12,756 nucleotides of DNA from an uncultured Collinsella sp. (GTDB lineage: Bacteria > Actinomycetota > Coriobacteriia > Coriobacteriales > Coriobacteriaceae): assembly GCA_902493145.1 (NCBI GenBank), contig CABUOA010000045.1, positions 1-12,756 on the forward strand, given 5' to 3'. Below the pieces are notes generated by a model. That model saw nothing but the letters and a program-made list of their open reading frames with translations. It was not told the DNA's origin and did no database searches. Positions 1-6,784 of this stretch are shown here, piece by piece (the stretch's first letter is position 1; each line of letters starts with the position of its first letter). Position numbers and translations under genes: made by a program.

Positions 1-708
1 ACCAACACCGTGAAGACGGGCGAGCTCGACGTCTCCAAGGCCGTCGCGGCGCGCGAGGGCCTGGCGGTCGACGCGGACAAGACATTTGAGTTTGCGGTCG
101 AGGCCACCGATGCCGCGGGCCACGGCGTGTCCGGCGCCTACGGTGACGCGACGTTCGAGGACGGCAAGGCGACCCTCAAGCTCAAAGATGGCCAGACGGC
201 GAGGATCACGGGGCTGCCCGCGGGAACCGCCTACACGGTGACCGAACGTGCCGCCGATGGCTACAAGGCCGCGGTGAACGGAGCCGAGGGATCCAAGGCC
301 GATGGCTCCATCGCGGCAGACCAGGTCTCCTCCGCCGCCTTCACCAACACCTTCGACCCCGCCCCCGCCACGGCGTCCGTCCCCGAGCTCACCAAGGTGC
401 TCGCGGGCGGCCGCAAGCCCGGCCTCCGGGAGGGGGAGTTCGCCTTTGAGCTCTCCCTCGCCGACGGCGCGGGCAATGTGCTCGAGGGCTACCCGATCGA
501 GGCGAAGAATGACAAGGACGGCAAGGTTTCCTTCGGCGAGCTCAGCTTCGCCAATCCGGGTACCTACCACGCGACCGTGACCGAGAAGGCAAGCGGCGAT
601 GCCCTGATCGAGGACGACGCGCACGCCTACACCTTCGACGTCACGGTGACTCAGGCCGGCGCCGGCCTTAAGGCCGAGATCTCCAACGAGCGGGGCAAGA
701 AGACTTTC
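1..708 (+). repeat. 708-bp tandem repeat, copy 1 (236 codons)
   Basis: First of two adjacent copies read in phase with the surface-protein frame. One unit encodes one Cna-B-like domain plus one FctA-like domain. Reading both copies base by base I found no difference. The window opens at exactly the same phase (ACCAACACCGTG) as the junction at 709-720, so a further copy probably precedes base 1. Confidence 0.95.
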
Positions 709-3700
709 ACCAACACCGTGAAGACGGGCGAGCTCGACGTCTCCAAGGCCGTCGCGGCGCGCGAGGGCCTGGCGGTCGACGCGGACAAGACATTTGAGTT
801 TGCGGTCGAGGCCACCGATGCCGCGGGCCACGGCGTGTCCGGCGCCTACGGTGACGCGACGTTCGAGGACGGCAAGGCGACCCTCAAGCTCAAAGATGGC
901 CAGACGGCGAGGATCACGGGGCTGCCCGCGGGAACCGCCTACACGGTGACCGAACGTGCCGCCGATGGCTACAAGGCCGCGGTGAACGGAGCCGAGGGAT
1001 CCAAGGCCGATGGCTCCATCGCGGCAGACCAGGTCTCCTCCGCCGCCTTCACCAACACCTTCGACCCCGCCCCCGCCACGGCGTCCGTCCCCGAGCTCAC
1101 CAAGGTGCTCGCGGGCGGCCGCAAGCCCGGCCTCCGGGAGGGGGAGTTCGCCTTTGAGCTCTCCCTCGCCGACGGCGCGGGCAATGTGCTCGAGGGCTAC
1201 CCGATCGAGGCGAAGAATGACAAGGACGGCAAGGTTTCCTTCGGCGAGCTCAGCTTCGCCAATCCGGGTACCTACCACGCGACCGTGACCGAGAAGGCAA
1301 GCGGCGATGCCCTGATCGAGGACGACGCGCACGCCTACACCTTCGACGTCACGGTGACTCAGGCCGGCGCCGGCCTTAAGGCCGAGATCTCCAACGAGCG
1401 GGGCAAGAAGACTTTCACCAACACCTTCACGCCGCACGACAACACCAAGACTGTCACCAAGGCGGACGCCTCGGGCGCCAAGGTCGATGTGGATGGCAAG
1501 CCGGTGGGCGTGGGCGATACCCTCACCTATACCATCGGCTGGGCCAATAACAGCGTCGACGACAGGGGCGCCGCGCAGGCGGCCGACGTGACGGTGACCG
1601 ATGTCCTGCCCAAGGGCGTTAACTATGTTGAGGGTTCTGCCGACGGTGCCGCCTACGATGCCGCGACGCGCACCCTTACCTGGTCGCTCGGCGAGCAGGC
1701 TGCGGGCGCCACGGGCACGCTCAGCTTCGACGTGAAGGTTTCCGCCGAAGCTGCCGTGGTCGACGACATCGCCAATACCGCAACGGTCAAGGTGGGCGAG
1801 AACGAGTCGCAGACTAACACGACCCACAACAGCGTGTCTCGCGAGGGCAGCCTCACCGTCAAGAAGACGGTCGTCGGCGGCGACAGCCAGCGCGAGTTCG
1901 GCTTCACAGTCGCGCTGGCCGACGGGGACGGCGAGCCCGTCTCCGGCACCTTCGGCAAGGGCGAGCACGCCGTGACGTTCGCGGACGGCAAGGCGACCTT
2001 CACGCTTAAGGACGGCGGGGAGAAGACCGTCGCCGGCCTGCCCGTGGGCGCGCACTACACCGTGACCGAGGATGCCGCCGAGGGCTACACGACTGCTGTT
2101 AACGAGGCTGACGGCTCCAAGGCCGAAGGTGCCGTGACCGAGGCCGGCGCGACTGTCGCGTTCACCAACACGTACGGAACGGCCACCGAGGGCAGAGACG
2201 TCTCCACCGCGGGACTCTTCACCAAGACGCTCAAGGGTCGCGACTGGGCGGAGGGCGACAGCTTCCAGTTCGCGCTCGCGGGCGAGGGCGGCGCGCCCAT
2301 GCCCGAGGGATCTGCCGATGGTTCCAAGACCGTCAGTGTGACGGCCGCCGGCACCAAGGCGGGCGATAGGGTCGCCTTCGACTTCGGCTCCATCCGCTAC
2401 ACGCTCGATGACATCAAGGATGCCGAGTTTGCCGAGGTTGGTGGCAAGCGCGTGCGCGCCAAGACCTTCACCTACACGGTGCGCGAGGTCAGGCCCGATG
2501 ACGGCTCCGCCATCGCCGGCGTGGCCTACGACGGCCACGTCGCCATGATGACGGTGACCGTGACCGACGACGGCTCCGGCAACCTCACGGCCACGACGCC
2601 CGCGATCGCGGAGGTGAGCGGCGGCGACTTCGTCAACACCTACACGACCGAGCTCGACTACTCGGCCCGCGCGGGCGTGCGCCTGTCCAAGACGCTCTCC
2701 GGCCGCGCCATGGAGGCGGGGCAGTTCGCCTTCACCGTGACCGCGGACGCCGAGACGGCCGCCAAGCTCGGCCTCAAGACCGACAAGGACGCCTACGCCG
2801 TGGCCGCGGCCGATGACGGCGCGGCCGACCTGGTCGACCTCATCGGCGGGACTGCGGAGAGCGATGTGAAGTTCACCGACGCCGACGCGGGCAAGACCTA
2901 CAGCTTCACCGTCACCGAGACCAAGCTCGGCGGCGAGGGCTACGCCAACGACACCGCGCCGCGCACGGTGACCATCGCGCCCGCCTACGACGCCGCGACG
3001 GGCAGACTCACGGTCACGACCGCGGTTGCCAAGGACGGTGTCGAGGTCGCACGCAGCGAGGTCTCCACGGCAGATGACGCCACGTCGGCGCCCGCGCCCG
3101 TGACGGTCGCGTTCCAGAACTCCTACGAGGCCACCGGAACGCTTGGCGGCGAGGGCAACGTGGCAATTAACGCCACCAAGACGCTGACGGGCCGAGCCGC
3201 GGCGGCGGGCGAGTTCTCGTTCTCCGTCCGCGATGCCCAAGGTAACGTGGTCGCGACCGCGACCAACCAGGCCTCCGGCGACGGCGAGGCCGCGGGACTT
3301 GCGTTCTCGCCCATTGCCTACACTACCGACGCTCTCGAGCGGATGGTGGCGGACGGCATCGCCACCAGGGCCGCCGACGGCTCCTGGATCATTCCCTATA
3401 CCGTATCCGAGGACGGCACGGACCGGCTGTCCGCGGGCGTGACGGCGACCGCCTCGAGCTTCGATATCACGGTCAAGGTGACCGATAACGGCAAGGGCGG
3501 GCTGGACGTTAGCGTGGTCTACCCCGAGGGCTCCGGCGGCACGCTGTCGTTCGTGAACGGCTACGGCACCAACGAGGCTACAGTCGACCTCGCGGGCACC
3601 AAGACGCTGGCGCTCGGCCGGGCCGGACTCGGCCTCACGCAGGCCGACATTGCGGGCAAGTACACCTTTAAGATCACGCCGCTGAACGGCGCGCCCGCAC

Positions 3701-5001
3701 CGGTTGACGCCTCCGGCAAGACGGTGACCGAGGCGACCAACGACGCCGCCGGCAACGTCGAGCTGGGCCACGTCACGTTCAGGCAGCCGAGCGACCTCGA
3801 TGACGTCGAGATCGACGGCGACGGCATGCGCACCAAGACGTTTGCCTACCGGGTGAGCGAGTCCGGTTCGGTCGACGGCGTGGTCAACGACGCGACGGCA
3901 ACCAGGACCTTCACGGTCAAGGTGGTCGAGGACACCAACGCGGGCACGCTCGCCGCGGAGGTCCTGCCCGCAGAGGGCACGCCCGAGGGCAAGGGCGCGT
4001 TCGAGTTCACCAACACCTACGGCGTGAACCCGACGCCGAGCTCCGTCACCGACCAGATCAAGGTGAACAAGAAGCTCAAGGGCCGTGACCTGGCCGAGGG
4101 CGAGTTCGAGTTCCAGTTGGTCGAGCTTGCCGCCGACGGCAGCGAGAGCGTCGCGGCGACGGGCAAGAACGCCGCCGACGGCACGGTCGCGCTCAGCCCC
4201 GTCACCTACACCGCGCCCGGCATGCACAGCTACGAGCTGCGCGAGGTCGCCGGCACGGCGGGCGGCGTGACATACGACAAGGCGACGTACCGCGTGCGCA
4301 CGACGGTCACCGATGCCGGTAACGGCACGCTCGCCGTCAAGCACGAGCTGGCGGATGCCGAGGGCAATCCCACGGGCGACGACTCGGTGACGTTCACCAA
4401 CGGCTACGAGGCCGCACCCGTCACCCTCAAGCTGGGCGCCGCCAAGGTGCTCAAGGGCGCCGAGCTCGAGGCGGGCCAGTTCAGCTTTGAGCTCAAGGGC
4501 CGGGACGGCAAGGTCATGTCGACCGCCAAGAACGCCGCGGACGGCAGCGTCACGTTCGATGCGCTGACGTTCAAGCAGGCCGGCACCTACACCTTCACGG
4601 TGAGCGAGGTCGACGACGGCCAGGCGCACGTGACCTACGACAAGGCGGTGCGCAAGATCGTCGTCACGGTGAGCGACGAGGCGGCCGACGGCACCAAGAC
4701 GGGCTATCTGTCGGCGAGGGTCTCCTACGAGGGCGACGCCAACGTGCCGCCGGTCTTCACCAACAGCTACGCCGAGAATCCCGGGACCCCCGGCACCCCC
4801 GAGAACCCCGGCACGCCGGGCGGCGGCTCAGACGGCGGTTCAGATAACGGCTCCGGCAGCGGCTCCAGCGGCGACGGCTCCAAGGGCGGCATGCCCGACA
4901 CCGGCGACCGCAGCCTGCCGGTCGAGGCGCTCGCGGCCATGGCCGGCATCGGCGCGCTGACCGCAGCGGGCGGCGCGGTCCTGTACCGTAGGCGCCGCTA
5001 G
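1..5001 (+). CDS. Giant sortase-anchored surface protein of repeated isopeptide (FctA / Cna-B-like) domains, 5' end missing
   Basis: The frame is open from base 1, so the N-terminus and signal peptide lie upstream; the first GTG (base 10) is just an internal valine. 1666 codons are visible (codon 1 = base 1). Domain order: Cna-B/DUF5979-like 4-118, Spy0128/FctA-like 119-239, the same pair again 240-475, DUF11-like 480-612, Cna-B-like 614-725, then six FctA-like domains ending near 881, 1042, 1188, 1340, 1469 and 1590. Domains end in F-x-N-x-(Y/F), carry a YTVxE-type strand (varied in some) and begin with a Lys in TKxLxGR-like context, the Lys/Glu/Asn pattern of intramolecular isopeptide bonds. 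A Gly/Ser/Pro linker (1591-1630) precedes MPDTG (1631-1635), a hydrophobic stretch and an RRRR tail, i.e. a cell-wall sorting signal. The likely role is a rigid stalk adhesin or pilus-like protein. The ligand is unknown and no sortase is present here. Confidence 0.93.
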   Translation, partial: TNTVKTGELDVSKAVAAREGLAVDADKTFEFAVEATDAAGHGVSGAYGDATFEDGKATLKLKDGQTARITGLPAGTAYTVTERAADGYKAAVNGAEGSKADGSIAADQVSSAAFTNTFDPAPATASVPELTKVLAGGRKPGLREGEFAFELSLADGAGNVLEGYPIEAKNDKDGKVSFGELSFANPGTYHATVTEKASGDALIEDDAHAYTFDVTVTQAGAGLKAEISNERGKKTFTNTVKTGELDVSKAVAAREGLAVDADKTFEFAVEATDAAGHGVSGAYGDATFEDGKATLKLKDGQTARITGLPAGTAYTVTERAADGYKAAVNGAEGSKADGSIAADQVSSAAFTNTFDPAPATASVPELTKVLAGGRKPGLREGEFAFELSLADGAGNVLEGYPIEAKNDKDGKVSFGELSFANPGTYHATVTEKASGDALIEDDAHAYTFDVTVTQAGAGLKAEISNERGKKTFTNTFTPHDNTKTVTKADASGAKVDVDGKPVGVGDTLTYTIGWANNSVDDRGAAQAADVTVTDVLPKGVNYVEGSADGAAYDAATRTLTWSLGEQAAGATGTLSFDVKVSAEAAVVDDIANTATVKVGENESQTNTTHNSVSREGSLTVKKTVVGGDSQREFGFTVALADGDGEPVSGTFGKGEHAVTFADGKATFTLKDGGEKTVAGLPVGAHYTVTEDAAEGYTTAVNEADGSKAEGAVTEAGATVAFTNTYGTATEGRDVSTAGLFTKTLKGRDWAEGDSFQFALAGEGGAPMPEGSADGSKTVSVTAAGTKAGDRVAFDFGSIRYTLDDIKDAEFAEVGGKRVRAKTFTYTVREVRPDDGSAIAGVAYDGHVAMMTVTVTDDGSGNLTATTPAIAEVSGGDFVNTYTTELDYSARAGVRLSKTLSGRAMEAGQFAFTVTADAETAAKLGLKTDKDAYAVAAADDGAADLVDLIGGTAESDVKFTDADAGKTYSFTVTETKLGGEGYANDTAPRTVTIAPAYDAATGRLTVTTAVAKDGVEVARSEVSTADDATSAPAPVTVAFQNSYEATGTLGGEGNVAINATKTLTGRAAAAGEFSFSVRDAQGNVVATATNQASGDGEAAGLAFSPIAYTTDALERMVADGIATRAADGSWIIPYTVSEDGTDRLSAGVTATASSFDITVKVTDNGKGGLDVSVVYPEGSGGTLSFVNGYGTNEATVDLAGTKTLALGRAGLGLTQADIAGKYTFKITPLNGAPAPVDASGKTVTEATNDAAGNVELGHVTFRQPSDLDDVEIDGDGMRTKTFAYRVSESGSVDGVVNDATATRTFTVKVVEDTNAGTLAAEVLPAEGTPEGKGAFEFTNTYGVNPTPSSVTDQIKVNKKLKGRDLAEGEFEFQLVELAADGSESVAATGKNAADGTVALSPVTYTAPGMHSYELREVAGTAGGVTYDKATYRVRTTVTDAGNGTLAVKHELADAEGNPTGDDSVTFTNGYEAAPVTLKLGAAKVLKGAELEAGQFSFELKGRDGKVMSTAKNAADGSVTFDALTFKQAGTYTFTVSEVDDGQAHVTYDKAVRKIVVTVSDEAADGTKTGYLSARVSYEGDANVPPVFTNSYAENPGTPGTPENPGTPGGGSDGGSDNGSGSGSSGDGSKGGMPDTGDRSLPVEALAAMAGIGALTAAGGAVLYRRRR
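709..1416 (+). repeat. 708-bp tandem repeat, copy 2
   Basis: Second copy, apparently identical to 1-708 including third codon positions. After it the shared ACCAACACC continues into TTCACG (the DUF11-like domain) instead of GTGAAGACG, which marks the 3' edge of the array. Confidence 0.95.
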
Positions 5002-5012
5002 CGATATGGACG

Positions 5013-5047
5013 AGTGGGGCGAATCCATCCGATGGGTCCGCCCCACT
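5013..5047 (+). terminator. Stem-loop after the surface-protein gene (no U-tract)
   Basis: AGTGGGGCG (5013-5021) pairs perfectly with CGCCCCACT (5039-5047). Beyond one mismatch the stem continues through 5023-5028 with 5032-5037, including one G-T pair, closing on a 3-nt loop. It starts 11 nt after the TAG of the surface protein, so it probably ends or protects that mRNA. No T-run follows, so intrinsic termination is uncertain. Its last base is also the first base of the -35 element of the SRP RNA promoter. Confidence 0.5.
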
Positions 5048-5075
5048 TGCCGTGGCGGGCGGGAGCAGGTAAGAT
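5047..5075 (+). promoter_or_regulatory. Probable sigma-70-type promoter of the SRP RNA
   Basis: TTGCCG at 5047-5052 (4 of 6 consensus bases) and TAAGAT at 5070-5075 (4 of 6) are separated by 17 bp. The predicted start, about 5082-5083, coincides with the first base of the terminal helix of the SRP RNA. The same TAAGAT hexamer recurs in the candidate promoter ahead of the flavodoxin gene. Confidence 0.6.
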
Positions 5076-5082
5076 ATACCGA

Positions 5083-5205
5083 GCGCCTAGCGCGTTCGAT
5101 GGGTTCGGATGACGACATGTTCCGAATCTGGTCAGGTCCGGAAGGAAGCAGCCATAAGGAGCCTCTGTCGGGCATCCGAATCCATCGAGTGCGCAGGCGT
5201 TTTTT
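5083..5205 (+). ncRNA. ffs: Small bacterial signal recognition particle RNA (4.5S type)
   Basis: The core at 5130-5153 contains GGTCAGGTCCGGAAGG followed by AAGCAGCC, the highly conserved helix 8 of bacterial SRP RNA with its GGAA tetraloop and the internal loop bound by the Ffh M domain. The ends close into a long terminal helix: 5084-5111 pairs with 5173-5199, with one bulged A (5089) and G-T wobbles. Further rod pairing is 5113-5117 with 5166-5170 and 5120-5123 with 5158-5161. A run of six T (5200-5205) follows the 3' strand, so the terminal helix plus U-run may serve as the terminator. The length of about 120 nt fits the small form without an Alu domain. Together with Ffh it targets nascent membrane and secreted proteins to the translocon. 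Exact ends are inferred. Apparent reading frames across this RNA are not genes. Confidence 0.96.
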
Positions 5206-5212
5206 GGTGCCG

Positions 5213-5319
5213 CGGCTACCCGCGAGTGCCGGCAGGGCGCTTGGTGTCTCGCTGGTCCTCGGCTTCGCCTGCGGGATCGCTCGACTACCAAGCGCCCTGC
5301 CGGCACTCGCGGGTAGCCG
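5213..5319. repeat. Long inverted repeat: 33-bp perfect arms, 41-bp centre
   Basis: 5213-5245 is the exact reverse complement of 5287-5319. GTC at 5246-5248 can also pair with GAC at 5283-5285 past one unpaired T, and the centre contains GGC-TTC-GCC, so the whole element can fold into one hairpin. The flanks extend it imperfectly: CAGGCG, T-run, GGT (5194-5208) on the left faces ACC, AAAA, CGCCTG (5320-5333) on the right. It resembles a palindromic intergenic element (REP or MITE type) or a very stable RNA hairpin. There is no room for a transposase and I see no clear target duplication. The family is not recognised. Confidence 0.9.
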
Positions 5320-5333
5320 ACCAAAACCGCCTG

Positions 5334-5454
5334 AAGGGTCACATTTATCTGAATAATTTAATCCCGCGCCTTTTGCTGCTCGCTGGCGTTGTCTGGAGCA
5401 CGGTGGCTATGTGGTTCAAGAGGCGGCGGTGCTGTTGCTTGAATTTTTGCAGTT
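5334..5454. other. Intergenic stretch without a supported gene
   Basis: Between the palindrome and the terminator I find no convincing gene, RNA family or promoter. The only item of note is a 15-codon frame (ATG at 5409, TAA at 5454-5456) with four Cys and three Arg, preceded at 10 nt by GGAG. It is too short and too weakly supported to annotate as a gene. Confidence 0.5.
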
Positions 5455-5497
5455 AAAGAGGCCCGTTTCCCTGGGTTGGGGAAACGGACCTCTTTTT
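5455..5497. terminator. Strong intrinsic terminator hairpin, possibly bidirectional
   Basis: AAAGAGG (5455-5461) pairs with CCTCTTT (5489-5495) and CCGTTTCCC (5463-5471) pairs with GGGAAACGG (5479-5487). There is one C/A mismatch between them and a 7-nt loop. Read on the + strand it is followed by a T-run (5493-5497). On the - strand the tail is only TTTAA, but the hairpin begins 43 nt beyond the stop of the coiled-coil gene and is its best terminator candidate. The better tail on the + strand suggests it also stops rightward transcription from the SRP region. Confidence 0.85.
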
Positions 5498-5540
5498 GTC
5501 TCTGGGCTTGTGGATTGGCGGAGACAATAACCGCTGGCGG

Positions 5541-6608
5541 CTATTTTGAGTTCTTGAAGCGGCGGGTGGCTGTGGTGGTTATTCCGAGCCCCATGGCGGC
5601 GATTCCTGCTAGTGCGATTGCGCTTGGCGTTGTGTCGCCTGTGTTTGCGAGCTTGCCGGCGGTCGTATTCGCTTGTTTGCCGTTGCTCGTGTTCGCCTGC
5701 TTGGAGGGGCTCGGTGCGGTGTCTTTGCCGGTCGCGGGCGAGCTGGCGGGCTGTGCCGTCTCGGCCGGTTGCGCCGAGCCGGAGGGAGGCGCTGTCTCGG
5801 TGGGTTTCGTTATCTCGGGCGAGGTGGCCTTGTCTGCCGCGGCCTTTGCCTCTTCATATGCCTTGCAGGCGTCGTCATAGGCCGTTTGCGCTTTTTTCAA
5901 ATTGTCGAGGAGCGTATCTCGCCAGGCTATGAACTGGTCGCTATGGGCTTTATATTTCTCTGCAGAACGTTCACAGTCATTAACTCGTCTTTCCTGACTT
6001 TTGAGGCAGTGCTGGCACTCTCTTAGCTCCGTTTCGCAATGGCCTACATACGATTTCGCCCCTACGATCTCATTTTGCAACTGCCTTATTTGCTGTTTAG
6101 TAGTTTCGACAAACTCCTCGTAGCCGAGTGCTTCGAGTGTCTTAAGCATCTCAAGTTTCTTGTCTAATTCTGCCTGGAGCTCGCTTACCCGGTTGATGGC
6201 CCCGTCGTATTTGGCTTGGGCTGCATCGACGTCCGCTTGCATGGTGGGAAGGAGTTCCCTCTCTTCGGCGGCTTGCGCCACCATCTTTTCGCGGAACTCT
6301 TGAAAACGGGCAATGTCATCATTGAATCTCGCAATTTTCTCGGGACTTGCGGCGTCTTTTGCGGCCTCGAGGTTTTTGAGCGCTTCCTGCATGGCTGCAT
6401 ACGCTTTTTCTTTTGCGGCGGCCGCGTCTTCTGTCTGCGGGGCGCCCGAATTGCCGTTGGCGGCGCTCGTCTGCGAAACGGCCGCACCGGTGGGGGAACT
6501 GGTTTCTGCCGCTATCGCCGTTGCGGGGGCGATTCCCGCGACAAGTGCCGCGGAAAGGGCGATGCCCACGGTTGCTCGTCTTGCTCTTCTTGCGAGAATG
6601 TCGTTCAT
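5541..6608 (-). CDS. Secreted coiled-coil surface protein with LANTG sorting signal
   Basis: 355 aa. Residues 1-33 form a signal peptide: RRARR, then a hydrophobic core, then A-I-A before A34. Residues about 64-262 are highly charged and helical with few Gly or Pro, consistent with a long coiled coil, and carry five Cys (191, 198, 201, 212, 248). Residues 263-318 are a Pro/Thr/Ser/Ala-rich wall-spanning region. LANTG (320-324), a hydrophobic stretch and a basic tail (RRFKNSK) make a cell-wall sorting signal with Ala in place of the usual Pro. The start is ATG at 6606-6608, with GAGGTG (6614-6619 on the complement) 5 nt upstream as ribosome binding site. The product should be exported by Sec and attached to peptidoglycan by a sortase not in this window. 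I do not recognise a named family; a structural or adhesive surface role is an inference. Confidence 0.88.
   Translation of the reverse strand: MNDILARRARRATVGIALSAALVAGIAPATAIAAETSSPTGAAVSQTSAANGNSGAPQTEDAAAAKEKAYAAMQEALKNLEAAKDAASPEKIARFNDDIARFQEFREKMVAQAAEERELLPTMQADVDAAQAKYDGAINRVSELQAELDKKLEMLKTLEALGYEEFVETTKQQIRQLQNEIVGAKSYVGHCETELRECQHCLKSQERRVNDCERSAEKYKAHSDQFIAWRDTLLDNLKKAQTAYDDACKAYEEAKAAADKATSPEITKPTETAPPSGSAQPAETAQPASSPATGKDTAPSPSKQANTSNGKQANTTAGKLANTGDTTPSAIALAGIAAMGLGITTTATRRFKNSK
5631..5702 (-). repeat. Three 24-bp units encoding K-x-A-N-T-x-x-G, the last being the sorting motif
   Basis: Residues 303-326 of the coiled-coil protein read KQANTSNG, KQANTTAG, KLANTGDT. The sortase motif LANTG lies in the third unit, which differs from the first two mainly by Gln to Leu and by the position of Gly. 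The DNA shows the same 24-bp periodicity with substitutions. Confidence 0.8.
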
Positions 6609-6658
6609 CTCGGCACCTCATTTCAAGGGTTGGCGGCTCACTTGGTAGCACTAATGTA

Positions 6659-6664
6659 AGTATA
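6659..6664 (-). promoter_or_regulatory. Candidate -10 element of the coiled-coil gene
   Basis: On the - strand TATACT (5 of 6 consensus bases) lies about 50 nt upstream of the ATG. The best -35 candidate, TTCAAG with an 18-bp spacer, is weak (3 of 6), so the promoter is tentative. Confidence 0.35.
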
Positions 6665-6710
6665 TCAGGCGATTAACCTGCTCTTGAATCTCGCCAGAAA
6701 TGACGAGTTG

Positions 6711-6740
6711 TTTACGCTTCTTTTGGGGCGGCAGTACTAT
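6711..6740 (+). promoter_or_regulatory. Candidate promoter of the ABC exporter operon
   Basis: TTTACG (6711-6716, 4 of 6) and TACTAT (6735-6740, 4 of 6) are 18 bp apart, giving a predicted start near 6747 and a leader of about 40 nt. It lies back to back with the promoter region of the coiled-coil gene. CAGG-N7-CCTG at 6666-6680 is a small dyad between the two and could be an operator, but nothing supports a specific regulator. Confidence 0.35.
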
Positions 6741-6784
6741 CATGATTCGAATTGAGTGTGAATGATGATAGGGAGCGCCTTTTT

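Noticed and set aside
10..12. GTG at base 10 as the true start of the surface protein
   Set aside because: The frame is open to base 1, the same GTG occurs inside the protein at 718-720, and no signal peptide follows.
261..1288. Pairs of identical short frames on both strands (261-476 with 969-1184 on the - strand; 302-580 with 1010-1288 on the + strand)
   Set aside because: They are off-frame readings of the 708-bp tandem repeat inside the surface-protein gene, with composition typical of shifted GC-rich code.
5213..5319. Insertion sequence with terminal inverted repeats
   Set aside because: Only 41 bp between the arms, so no transposase; no convincing target duplication. Kept as a palindromic element of unknown family.
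5006..5456. Overlapping frames of about 110-116 codons on both strands
   Set aside because: They run through the SRP RNA and the perfect palindrome; no ribosome binding site and no recognisable protein.
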